Below are positions 35,268 through 42,746 of a stretch of DNA of 64,000 nt, one piece after another (position 1 is the stretch's first letter; each line of letters starts with the position of its first letter). The notes under the pieces are model-generated. The model was not told the origin of the DNA. It searched no databases and saw only the letters and a program-made list of their open reading frames with translations. The position numbers were made by a program, and so were the translations under genes. Origin of the DNA: Luteimonas wenzhouensis (lineage in GTDB: Bacteria; Pseudomonadota; Gammaproteobacteria; Xanthomonadales; Xanthomonadaceae). The stretch lies in the NCBI RefSeq assembly GCF_007859305.1, contig NZ_VOHE01000003.1, forward strand, positions 186,001-250,000. The letters are read 5' to 3'.

Positions 35268-36086
35268 CTATCCGCACTTGCTATACCCACAATTCAAACA
35301 AGTCGCGCACCCGTCCATGATCACCAGCGCCTTGGTGCTGCACTTGTGGCACATCGTGGCGCTGGGCGGGAAGCTGGTGCCGTCGCCGGTGACTTCGACG
35401 TCTTCTTCGTGGTGGGAGGACGTCGCGACGGAGCCGTCCCCATCCCGGCCTTCCCCCGCTGGGGCGGGGGAAGGAGCAGCGGCTACGTCAGGGTTTTTTT
35501 TTGAGCGCGCTTCGTACTGCTTGCGCTTCTCGGCGATCAGGGCCTTCTGGGCGGCGCTCATCTGCGGGTCATGGAGCAGGCCGATGGACTTGAGGTGCTC
35601 TTCGACGATGAAGCCCAGTTCGGCCACCAGCGAGGGCATGTACACGCCGCCGGCCTTGAAGTAGCCGCCCTTGGGGTCGAACACCGCCTTCATCTCTTCC
35701 ACCAGGAAGGTGACGTCGCCGCCCTTGCGGAACACCGCGCTCATGATCCGGGTGAGCGCGACGATCCACTGGAAGTGCTCCATCGACTTGGAGTTGATGA
35801 AGATCTCGAACGGGCGGCGGTGCTCGTGCTCGGTGTCGGCGTTGAGCACGATGTCGTTGATGGTCACGTACATGGCGTGCTCCACCAGCGGCGACTTGAT
35901 CTTGTAGGTGCTGCCGACCAGCACGTCGGGGCGCTCGATGCGCTCGTGCATCTGGATCACGTCGGCGCTGGGCCGTTCGTCGCCGGCCGGTTCGCTCTTC
36001 ACCGGGGCGCCTGCGGCGGCCTTCTCCCTGTCCTCGGGGGTGACGACGGAATATCCGGTGATCTTCTTTTCAATCTTGACGGCCAT
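35268..36086 (-). CDS. TSCPD-domain ribonucleotide reductase-like protein (NrdJb type)
   Basis: A 272-residue protein of the kind that accompanies NrdJ in Pseudomonas and xanthomonads, where the class II reductase is split. The TSCPD-like domain occupies roughly residues 55-190 (YVTINDIVLNADTEHEHRRP, EIFINSKSMEHFQWIVALTR, MPSLVAELGFIVEEHLKSIG). A zinc ribbon closes it (MCHKCSTKALVIMDGC, CLNCGYSKCG). Between them is a low-complexity linker (AAPSPAPAGEGRDGDGS) coded by a copy of the GC-rich hairpin repeat. A run of nine A lies just before the linker. It probably acts with the NrdJ at 37054-39204. Confidence 0.9.
   Translation of the reverse strand: MAVKIEKKITGYSVVTPEDREKAAAGAPVKSEPAGDERPSADVIQMHERIERPDVLVGSTYKIKSPLVEHAMYVTINDIVLNADTEHEHRRPFEIFINSKSMEHFQWIVALTRIMSAVFRKGGDVTFLVEEMKAVFDPKGGYFKAGGVYMPSLVAELGFIVEEHLKSIGLLHDPQMSAAQKALIAEKRKQYEARSKKNPDVAAAPSPAPAGEGRDGDGSVATSSHHEEDVEVTGDGTSFPPSATMCHKCSTKALVIMDGCATCLNCGYSKCG
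35438..35474. repeat. GC-rich hairpin repeat inside a coding region (family member 2)
   Basis: The stem ccttcccccgc (35449-35459) and gcgggggaagg (35464-35474) is preceded by ccccatcccgg. In inverted orientation this matches 56114-56155 closely: gctccttcccccgc, a 2-4 nt loop, gcgggggaa, then gccgggatgggg. It is read in frame as the linker of the TSCPD protein. Confidence 0.75.
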
Positions 36087-36132
36087 TGCGTGATCCTGGG
36101 GCTTGCGGGGGACGAGGTTCCGGGGGGGAGGT

Positions 36133-36157
36133 GCCCGCCCCCGGCGCGGGGGCGGGC
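36133..36157 (-). terminator. Possible terminator hairpin after the H1-like gene
   Basis: gcccgcccccg (36133-36143) and cgggggcgggc (36147-36157) form a perfect 11-bp stem with a 3-nt loop, 12 bp beyond the stop of the histone-like gene. No T tract follows on the minus strand. Confidence 0.45.
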
Positions 36158-36168
36158 GGGCATTGCGA

Positions 36169-36768
36169 TTACTTCTTCCTGCTGGCGGCCTTCCTGGCCG
36201 GCGCCTTCTTCGCGGGCGCCTTGCCGGTGGTGCGCTTGGCCGCGGCCTTGCGGGCCGGGGCCTTGCGCGCGGCCGCCTTCTTCGTGGAGGCCTTGCGGGC
36301 GGCGGGGGCCTTCTTCGCCACCTTGCGGGTCGCGGCCTTCCTGGCCGTGGCCTTCTTCGTCGCGGCCTTCCTGGTGGCCGTCTTCCTGGCCGGGGTCTTC
36401 TTCGCTGCGGCCTTGCTGGCCGTGGCCTTGCGGGCGGTCTTCTTCGCGGTGGCCTTCTTCGCCGCCTTCTTCGCGGTCGAGGTGCCGGCGGTCTTCTTCC
36501 TGGCCTTCGCCGCGGCCACCTGCTGCTTGCCGGCGCTGCTCGCGTCGGCCAGGCGCTTCTTGGTGGTGGCCAGGCGCTTGCTGACCGCCTTCTTCGCCTT
36601 GCGGGTGGTCTTGCTCACCGCCTTGGTGGCCTTGTCCGCGGTCTTGCGCGCGCGCTTGACCACGGTGCTCGCCTTCTTCACGACCTTGCTGCCGATCTCC
36701 TTGGCCGTCTCGGCGACGGTCTCGGCGGCGTGGGTCAGGGAGTCGGTGACCCCGGTGCCGTTGCTCAT
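36169..36768 (-). CDS. Histone H1-like DNA-binding protein
   Basis: A 199-residue, extremely Lys/Ala-rich protein. The N-terminal 50 residues are less basic (SLTHAAETVAETAKEIGSKV), and the rest is built of KKATARKAA-type repeats ending ASRKK. This is the composition of eukaryotic H1 tails and of bacterial HctB/AlgP-like nucleoid proteins, which bind DNA non-specifically. The repeated DNA makes copy-number change and assembly error likely. It lies between the two ribonucleotide reductase genes on the same strand. Confidence 0.88.
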   Translation of the reverse strand: MSNGTGVTDSLTHAAETVAETAKEIGSKVVKKASTVVKRARKTADKATKAVSKTTRKAKKAVSKRLATTKKRLADASSAGKQQVAAAKARKKTAGTSTAKKAAKKATAKKTARKATASKAAAKKTPARKTATRKAATKKATARKAATRKVAKKAPAARKASTKKAAARKAPARKAAAKRTTGKAPAKKAPARKAASRKK

Positions 36769-37053
36769 GGGTGGTTCCTCGTCAGTGTGCTCTTGTTGCG
36801 GTAATCGGGTCACGGGCAGGGCCCGTGGGTCGAAATGTAGCGCGAAGCGCGCGCCACGCAAGCAGTCGAACGAGGGCCGTTTTCCCGTCCCCGGCGCGCC
36901 CCTTCCATCGGGATGCGCCGGCGCCCGTGGCGGGCGGCCGGGGAGTGCCCGGTGCCCGCCGGAGGGCGTGGCGGGGAGCGTGCCGTGTGGCCATCCTGGC
37001 CTTTGGTCGCAGCTTCCCGTGTGCCTCCAGGATCCGACGGCGAAGAAGAGCCG

Positions 37054-39204
37054 TCAGAACTTGCCGTAATAGCCTTCCTTCAGGGCGTCGAACAGGTTGG
37101 CGGCGGTGTGGATCTCGCCGTCGTACTCGATCTGCTCGTTGCCCTTGACCTCCAGCACGCTGCCGTCCTCGAGCTCGAAGCGGTAGGTGGTGTTGGCCAG
37201 GTCGGTTTCCTTCACCAGCACGCCCTGGAAGGCGGCCGGGTTGAAGCGGAAGGTGGTGCAGCCCTTCAGCCCCTTCTGGTAGGCGTAGCGGTAGATGTCC
37301 TTGAAGTCCTCGTACGGGTAGTCGGTCGGGACGTTCGCGGTCTTGGAGATGGACGAGTCCACCCACTCCTGGGCGGCGGCCTGCACGTCCACGTGCTCCT
37401 TCGGGGTGATGTCGTCGGCCGAGACGAAGTAGTCGGGCAGCTTCGCCTCCGGGTCCTCGGAGAACGGCATCGCCTTGGGGTTGATGAGGTGGCGGTAGGC
37501 CAGCAGCTCGTACGACCAGACGTCCACCTTCTCCTTGGTCTTCTTGCCTTCGCGGATCACGTTGCGGCTGTAGTGGTGCGCGAAGGAGGGCTCGATGCCG
37601 TTGGAGGCGTTGTTGGCCAGCGACAGCGAGATCGTGCCGGTGGGCGCGATCGAACTGTGGTGGGTGAAGCGGGCGCCGGTCTCGGCCAGCTGCTCGACCA
37701 GGTCGGGGGCGACCTGGGCGATCTTCTGCATGTAGCGGCTGTAGCGCGCGTGCAGCACCTTGCCTTCGATCTTCTGGCCCACGCGCCAGCCGTCCTTCGC
37801 CATCTCCGGGCGCTTGCGCAGCATCGCCGGGGTGACCTCGAACTGCTCGTCCATGATCGGCGCCGGGCCCTTCTCCTGGGCCAGGGCCAGGCCGGTTTCC
37901 CAGCCGGCCACGGCCATCTCGCGGGCCACGCGGCCGGTGAACTCGCAGCTCTCGGGCGAGCCGTACTTCATCCGCAGCATGGTCATGGCGCTGCCCAGGC
38001 CGAGGAAGCCCATGCCGTGGCGGCGCTTGCGCAGGATCTCGGCGCGCTGCTGCTCCAGCGGCAGGCCGTTGATCTCGACCACGTTGTCGAGCATGCGGGT
38101 GAACACGCGCACGACCTCGCGGTACTCCTCCCAGTCGAAGGAGGCCTTGTCGGTGAACGGGTCGCGCACGAACTTGGTCAGGTTGACCGAGCCCAGCAGG
38201 CAGGCGCCGTAGGGCGGCAGCGGCTGTTCGCCGCAGGGGTTGGTGGCGCGGATGGTCTCGCACCACCAGTTGTTGTTCATCTCGTTGACGCGGTCGATCA
38301 GGATGAAGCCCGGCTCGGCGTAGTCGTACGTCGAGACCATGATCATGTCCCACAGGTGCCGGGCCTTGACGTGGCCGTAGATCTTGCAGGCCACCATGCC
38401 GTCGTCGCGGGTGAGGTAGCCCTCGGTGTAGGGCCAGTCGCGCCAGGTCACGGCCTGGGGGTCGTTGAAGTCGATGTCGCCGGCTTCCTTCTCCGAGACC
38501 GGGAACACCAGCGGCCAGTCGGCGTCGTCCTCCACCGCCTGCATGAAGCCGTCGGTGATCAGCAGCGAGAGGTTGAACTGGCGCAGGCGGCCGTCCTCGC
38601 GCTTGGCGCGGATGAAGTCGCGCACGTCGGGGTGGGAGACGTCGAAGGTGCCCATCTGCGCGCCGCGGCGGCCGCCGGCCGACGAGACCGTGAAGCACAT
38701 CTTGTCGTAGATATCCATGAAGGACATCGGGCCGGAGGTGTAGGCGCCGGCGCCGGCCACGAACGCGCCGCGCGGGCGCAGGGTGGAGAACTCGTAGCCG
38801 ATGCCGCAGCCGGCCTTGAGGGTCAGGCCGGCTTCGTGGACCTTGCCCAGGATGTCGTCCATCGAGTCGGTGATGGTGCCCGACACGGTGCAGTTGATCG
38901 TGCTGGTGGCGGGCTTGTGCTCGAGCGCGCCGGCGTTGGAGGTGATGCGGCCGGCCGGGATCGCCCCGCGGCGCAGCGCCCACAGGAAGCGGTCGTACCA
39001 GTACTTGCGCTTCTCGTCGGTCTCCTCGGCGTCGGCCAGGGCGCGCGCCACGCGCTGGTAGGTGCCGTCGATGTCGGCGTCGACCGGGACCCCGTGCTTG
39101 GTCTTGAGCCGGTACTTCTTGTCCCAGATGTCCTGCGAGGCGGGCTGCATCGGGATCTCCCGTTCCACGTGCGTCTTCACTGCTTCCAGACGAACCGTAC
39201 TCAT
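37054..39204 (-). CDS. nrdJ: Adenosylcobalamin-dependent ribonucleoside-diphosphate reductase
   Basis: Class II ribonucleotide reductase of 716 residues, making deoxyribonucleotides independent of oxygen by using a B12-derived thiyl radical. Visible hallmarks are STINCTVSGT (first active-site cysteine), RRGAQMGTFDVSHPDVRDFI, the core NPCGEQPLPPYGACLLGSVN, the phosphate-binding APTGTISLS, and NASNGIEPSF. The C-terminal zinc-ribbon part is absent here and is carried instead by the separate protein at 35268-36086. The ATG at 39204 (MSTVRLEAVKTH) is chosen over upstream in-frame starts that add Arg-rich residues. Possible NrdR boxes lie at 39431-39479. Confidence 0.96.
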   Translation of the reverse strand: MSTVRLEAVKTHVEREIPMQPASQDIWDKKYRLKTKHGVPVDADIDGTYQRVARALADAEETDEKRKYWYDRFLWALRRGAIPAGRITSNAGALEHKPATSTINCTVSGTITDSMDDILGKVHEAGLTLKAGCGIGYEFSTLRPRGAFVAGAGAYTSGPMSFMDIYDKMCFTVSSAGGRRGAQMGTFDVSHPDVRDFIRAKREDGRLRQFNLSLLITDGFMQAVEDDADWPLVFPVSEKEAGDIDFNDPQAVTWRDWPYTEGYLTRDDGMVACKIYGHVKARHLWDMIMVSTYDYAEPGFILIDRVNEMNNNWWCETIRATNPCGEQPLPPYGACLLGSVNLTKFVRDPFTDKASFDWEEYREVVRVFTRMLDNVVEINGLPLEQQRAEILRKRRHGMGFLGLGSAMTMLRMKYGSPESCEFTGRVAREMAVAGWETGLALAQEKGPAPIMDEQFEVTPAMLRKRPEMAKDGWRVGQKIEGKVLHARYSRYMQKIAQVAPDLVEQLAETGARFTHHSSIAPTGTISLSLANNASNGIEPSFAHHYSRNVIREGKKTKEKVDVWSYELLAYRHLINPKAMPFSEDPEAKLPDYFVSADDITPKEHVDVQAAAQEWVDSSISKTANVPTDYPYEDFKDIYRYAYQKGLKGCTTFRFNPAAFQGVLVKETDLANTTYRFELEDGSVLEVKGNEQIEYDGEIHTAANLFDALKEGYYGKF

Positions 39205-39716
39205 GCGTCTGTGGTCTCCTGATCTCCGGCCGGGGTCTGCCGCGGTCTTTATGGTTGTTATGGGTCGATGCCGCCGTACCGCGCAGGCGGGCCGGTGGAC
39301 GGGTCGGCGGTGCCCGCACAGGCGCGCGGCCACCGGGAAGGTTCAAGGGTGCCTGTGTTCCGGCGCTGTGTTGTCACTGCGCGGTCCCCCTGTCGCCGGG
39401 GATGCGGGTTTTGCCGGGTTTTTTGCCCAAACCCTATTGCTTGGGCCTGGCTGGACCGGCTGACCCCAACATCTTGTGGCGGGCCGAGCCAAGCTACGCG
39501 CCGCGATTTGCGAAGTCAACTTTCCCGTGCGGGCCGCCCGGCCAGGCCGCAATGGACCGTGGCCGGGTGCCCGGCAAGTCCCTGTTCAGGTGGCCGCGGG
39601 CCGCCGGGCCGACACTTCGCACCGGCCGTCGTGCTGCACTGCGGCGCGGCGCTGCGCGGCCCGGACCGGCCCTTGCCCGTCCGTTGCCCGGCGCCCATGT
39701 AACGTAGTCCCCTCCC
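39205..39716. other. Long divergent spacer nrdJ / Deg protease
   Basis: About 512 bp between divergent genes without a credible frame. The AT-richer block 39410-39480 is the probable nrdJ promoter and contains two NrdR-like boxes. The remaining 200 bp before 39717 are very GC-rich. No B12-box (gccactg) or cobalamin riboswitch core was seen on the minus strand. Confidence 0.5.
39431..39479 (-). promoter_or_regulatory. Candidate pair of NrdR boxes
   Basis: accctattgcttgggc (39431-39446) and ccccaacatcttgtgg (39464-39479) match the NrdR-box consensus ACACWATATMTTGTGT at about 11 and 12 of 16 positions. They are 33 bp apart start to start, close to the three-helical-turn spacing of known NrdR pairs. 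They lie about 230 bp upstream of nrdJ. The nrdR gene itself is not in the window. Confidence 0.45.
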
Positions 39717-39749
39717 GTGACCGACACGTCCACGCACACCCCACCGCCC

Positions 39750-41186
39750 ATGCGTCCAGCCCCCACCCTGCTCGTCCTCGCCGCCGCCGCCGCGTTCGGC
39801 GGATTCGCCGCCACCGCCATCCGCGACGCGCTGCACGCGCCTGCGTCCGCGACCGAGCCGGCGGCCGCCAGCGCCCTGCCAGCGCCCGCGGTGGCCGCGC
39901 TGCCGGCCGCGGTGGACGGCCAGCCGATGCCGTCGCTGGCGCCGATGCTCAAGCGGGTCACGCCCTCGGTGGTGAGCGTGCACGCCGCGCAGCGGCGCCA
40001 GGTGAGCCCGTTCGGCAACGACCCGTTCTTCCGCCGCATGTTCCCCGAGCTGTCGCAGGAGCGCATCGCGCGCTCGCTGGGCTCGGGCGTGATCGTGGAC
40101 GCGACCAACGGCTACGTGCTCACCAACCACCACGTGATCGAGAACGCCGACGAGGTGTCGGTGACGCTGTCGGACGGACGCACGCTGGCGGCCGAGTTCA
40201 TCGGCTCCGACCCGGACACCGACGTGGCCCTGATGCGGATCCCGGCCGAGCGGCTGCAGGCGATCCCGCTGGCGCGCGGCGGCGAGCTGGAGGTGGGCGA
40301 CTTCGTGGTCGCGGTGGGCAACCCGTTCGGCGTCGGCCAGACCGTCACCTGGGGCATCGTCTCGGCAGTCGGCCGCAGCAACGTGCCGGGGGTGGGCTTC
40401 CAGAACTTCATCCAGACCGACGCCTCGATCAACCCGGGCAATTCCGGCGGCGCGCTGGTGAACCTGCGCGGCGAGCTGGTGGGCATCAACACCGCCAGCT
40501 TCAACCCGCGCGGCAGCGCCGCCGGCAACATCGGCCTGGGCTTCGCGATCCCGGTGGACCTGGCCCGCAACGTGATGCAGCAGCTGGCCGCCACCGGCAC
40601 CGTGCAGCGCGGCACCCTGGGCATCGAGACCCAGGCGGTGGACGCGCGCCTGGCCCCGGGGCTGGGCCTGGACGAGGCGCGCGGCGTGGTGGTCACCCGC
40701 GTGTACGGCGATTCGGCCGCGGGCGCGGCGGGCGTGCGCGCCGGCGACGTGATCACCGCCGCCAACGGCCAGCGCATCGACAGCCCGGTGGCGCTGCGCA
40801 ACTTCCAGGGCCTGCAGCCGATCGACACGCCGGTGACCCTGGACGTGCTGCGCGACGGCCGCCCGCTCAAGCTCACCGCGCGCCTGCGCGCGCTGCCGCG
40901 CGACGGCGCCAGCTACGACGAGCGCCTGGCCGGCGCCACCCTGGCCGACCTGCCCGAGGCGGTGCGCCGGCAGAACCCGAACGCGCGCGGCGTGCTGGTG
41001 GAGAAGATCGAGCCCGGCAGCCGCGCCCACCGCAACGGCCTGCGCGAGGGCGACTACATCTTTGCCGCCAACGCCGGCGAGTTTCGCGATCTGGCCGGGT
41101 TCCGCGACAGCCTGGCCGACCGCCCCGACCGACTGGTGCTGCGCATTTCACGCGGCCGCAGCGTCGGCGACCTGATCATGCAGTAA
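39750..41186 (+). CDS. Deg-type (HtrA) periplasmic serine protease with PDZ domains
   Basis: A protein of about 478 residues. A hydrophobic N-terminal signal or anchor (TLLVLAAAAAFGGFAATAI) leads to a trypsin-like domain with the full triad: His in TNHHVIENADE, Asp in DPDTDVALMRI, and Ser in NPGNSGGALVN. Two PDZ domains follow (GVVVTRVYGDSAAGAAGVRA, GVLVEKIEPGSRAHRNGL). It degrades misfolded envelope proteins and fits the DegP/DegQ/MucD group. I prefer the ATG at 39750; a GTG at 39717 would add 11 residues (MTDTSTHTPPP), and neither has a good ribosome site. Confidence 0.94.
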   Translation: MRPAPTLLVLAAAAAFGGFAATAIRDALHAPASATEPAAASALPAPAVAALPAAVDGQPMPSLAPMLKRVTPSVVSVHAAQRRQVSPFGNDPFFRRMFPELSQERIARSLGSGVIVDATNGYVLTNHHVIENADEVSVTLSDGRTLAAEFIGSDPDTDVALMRIPAERLQAIPLARGGELEVGDFVVAVGNPFGVGQTVTWGIVSAVGRSNVPGVGFQNFIQTDASINPGNSGGALVNLRGELVGINTASFNPRGSAAGNIGLGFAIPVDLARNVMQQLAATGTVQRGTLGIETQAVDARLAPGLGLDEARGVVVTRVYGDSAAGAAGVRAGDVITAANGQRIDSPVALRNFQGLQPIDTPVTLDVLRDGRPLKLTARLRALPRDGASYDERLAGATLADLPEAVRRQNPNARGVLVEKIEPGSRAHRNGLREGDYIFAANAGEFRDLAGFRDSLADRPDRLVLRISRGRSVGDLIMQ

Positions 41187-41237
41187 CCGGCGCGCGCGCC
41201 GGCCCTCCCAACGCGCACTTTCCCGAGGAGACGACAG

Positions 41238-41600
41238 ATGAGCCCGAGTTCGACCGATGCGATGAAGACCAACCTCGGCCAGGCCGGGGCCCACCTGAAG
41301 AACGCCGCGACCGACGCCGGCAGCGCGATCCGCAACGCCGCCCAGGTCGCCGGCGAGGAGCTCAAGGTCGGCCGTGCCGCGGTCAAGTCCGACCTGGCCG
41401 ATTCGGCGCTGGCCGGCATCGCCGCGCTCGAGGAAGGCGGCGGCGCGGCCAAGGAGCAGGTGGACGTGCTGATGGACAAGGGGCGCGACCTGATCGACAG
41501 CGCCGCCGACCTGATCCGCGAGCGCCCGATCGCTTCGTTCGGCGTCGCCTTCGCCGCCGGCTGGATCATCGCCAAGCTCGCCCGCAGCGGCGACAGGTAA
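41238..41600 (+). CDS. DUF883/ElaB-like tail-anchored stress protein
   Basis: A 120-residue helical protein with one membrane segment near the C-terminus (RERPIASFGVAFAAGWIIAK) ending in LARSGDR. The amphipathic N-terminal part (AGAHLKNAATDAGSAIRNAA) and the tail anchor match the YqjD/ElaB/DUF883 group, inner-membrane proteins that associate with ribosomes in stationary phase. GAGGAG precedes the ATG. It heads a tight group with the next two genes (10 bp, then overlap), resembling the YqjD-YqjE-YqjK arrangement. Confidence 0.85.
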   Translation: MSPSSTDAMKTNLGQAGAHLKNAATDAGSAIRNAAQVAGEELKVGRAAVKSDLADSALAGIAALEEGGGAAKEQVDVLMDKGRDLIDSAADLIRERPIASFGVAFAAGWIIAKLARSGDR

Positions 41601-41610
41601 GCGCCGCGAC

Positions 41611-42159
41611 GTGGCAGGGGATGCGCCACAAGACGCCGGCGCCGGCGACGGGGGGCGCGGGCCGGCGCCCGGTCTGGACGAGAGCCTGGCCGCGATCAAC
41701 GCCGCGCGCCGCGAGGCGCTCGACGCCAGCCGCGGCACGCTGCGCGCGCTGCGGCGGCTGGCCTCGGCCGACTTCGCGCTGGCCCGCAGCGCGTTCGGGC
41801 GCGCCCTGGCCTGGGCGGGGGCGGCGACGGTGTTCGGCGCCTCGGCCTGGCTGTTCGTCACCGGCACCCTGATCGCGCTGATGCAGCGGATGGGGCTGTC
41901 GTGGCTGCAGTCGCTGGCGGTCGCGGCGCTGATGAGCCTGGTCGCGGCCGGGTTCGCGGCCTGGCGGGTGTCGCGCTATTTCGACCTCATGGGCATGCAT
42001 GCCACCCGCCGCCAGCTCAGCCGGCTGGGGCTGTTCGACGAGGACGGCGCCGGCGACGATGACGACGACGAACCGCCGCCCGGCCCCGGCGCGGACGCCG
42101 CGCGCCCCGCCGCGGCGGCGGCCGCCCGCCCGACGGGCGCGGGCCCGGGGGGTGGGTGA
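41611..42159 (+). CDS. Phage holin-fold / YqjE-like membrane protein
   Basis: A 182-residue protein with two membrane helices (ALAWAGAATVFGASAWLFVTG and LQSLAVAALMSLVAAGFAAW) followed by a cytoplasmic tail rich in Asp, Pro and Ala. This is the layout of the phage holin-fold/YqjE family, which in chromosomes is not a lysis protein but partners ElaB-like proteins. It starts at GTG 41611, 10 bp after the previous gene, and its stop overlaps the next start as ATGA. Confidence 0.8.
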   Translation: MAGDAPQDAGAGDGGRGPAPGLDESLAAINAARREALDASRGTLRALRRLASADFALARSAFGRALAWAGAATVFGASAWLFVTGTLIALMQRMGLSWLQSLAVAALMSLVAAGFAAWRVSRYFDLMGMHATRRQLSRLGLFDEDGAGDDDDDEPPPGPGADAARPAAAAAARPTGAGPGGG

Positions 42160-42671
42160 TGCGCTTCGAGCAACTGCGCGAGGAGGTGGCCCGCGCCGAG
42201 CGCAGGGTGGAGACGCGGCTGCTGCGGGCGAAAACCAACTGGCGCGTGCTGGGCACGACCTGGCGCGAGGCCTGGACCCCCGGGCGGATCCTCGTGGTGG
42301 GCCTGGTCGGCGGGCTGCTGGTCGGCCGCGCCCGCCCGCTGGACAAGCTGGGCGGGCTGGACGCGCCCGGCGGGCTGCCGTTGGCGCGCTGGGTGCAGCT
42401 GGCCACCAGCCTGTCGGGCCTGGTGACCGCGCTGCGCGCGCGGCACGCGGCCGAGTCCGCGCAGGCCGCGGCCGACGATGCCGGGGCGGTGGCCGAAGAA
42501 GCGGCCGACACGGTGGAACAGGCGGCCGGCCCGGAGGCCGCCATGGGGCAGGGCGAGGCGGCGGCCGGACCGGCGTTGCGCCCGGCGTCGGACGCGCGCC
42601 GCCGGCCCGAGCCGCCGTGGGTCGGCGAGCCGCGCGCGGCCGAGGCCGCCACCGAACTGTCCGAACGCTGA
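42159..42671 (+). CDS. Membrane-associated protein of the YqjD/E-type operon
   Basis: A 170-residue protein starting with an amphipathic basic helix (RFEQLREEVARAERRVETRL), then one weakly hydrophobic segment (GRILVVGLVGGLLVG) and a long Ala/Glu-rich tail. It occupies the YqjK position after the holin-fold gene and overlaps it by ATGA, so it is translationally coupled. No enzymatic feature is seen. Confidence 0.75.
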   Translation: MRFEQLREEVARAERRVETRLLRAKTNWRVLGTTWREAWTPGRILVVGLVGGLLVGRARPLDKLGGLDAPGGLPLARWVQLATSLSGLVTALRARHAAESAQAAADDAGAVAEEAADTVEQAAGPEAAMGQGEAAAGPALRPASDARRRPEPPWVGEPRAAEAATELSER

Positions 42672-42746
42672 AGCCGGCGCGCCGCGCCGCCCGTCGGCGG
42701 CGATCCCCGGCCAGCGTCATCACGGGACCCTGTCCGGGGACGATGC

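Noticed and set aside
36782..39346. Alternative frame over nrdJ of 854 codons
   Set aside because: Overlaps the clear NrdJ frame in another phase and is Arg/Gly/Pro-rich without any family signature.
39205..39480. Possible cobalamin riboswitch upstream of nrdJ
   Set aside because: No B12 box or conserved core was seen on the minus strand; the AT-rich block fits promoter elements better.
41187..41202. 16-bp palindrome ccggcgcgcgcgccgg after the Deg protease gene
   Set aside because: Self-complementary CG run with no loop or T tract; it is expected by chance in such GC-rich spacers.
41611..42159. Holin-like gene as evidence of a prophage
   Set aside because: It sits in a YqjD/E/K-like stress operon with no phage genes around it.
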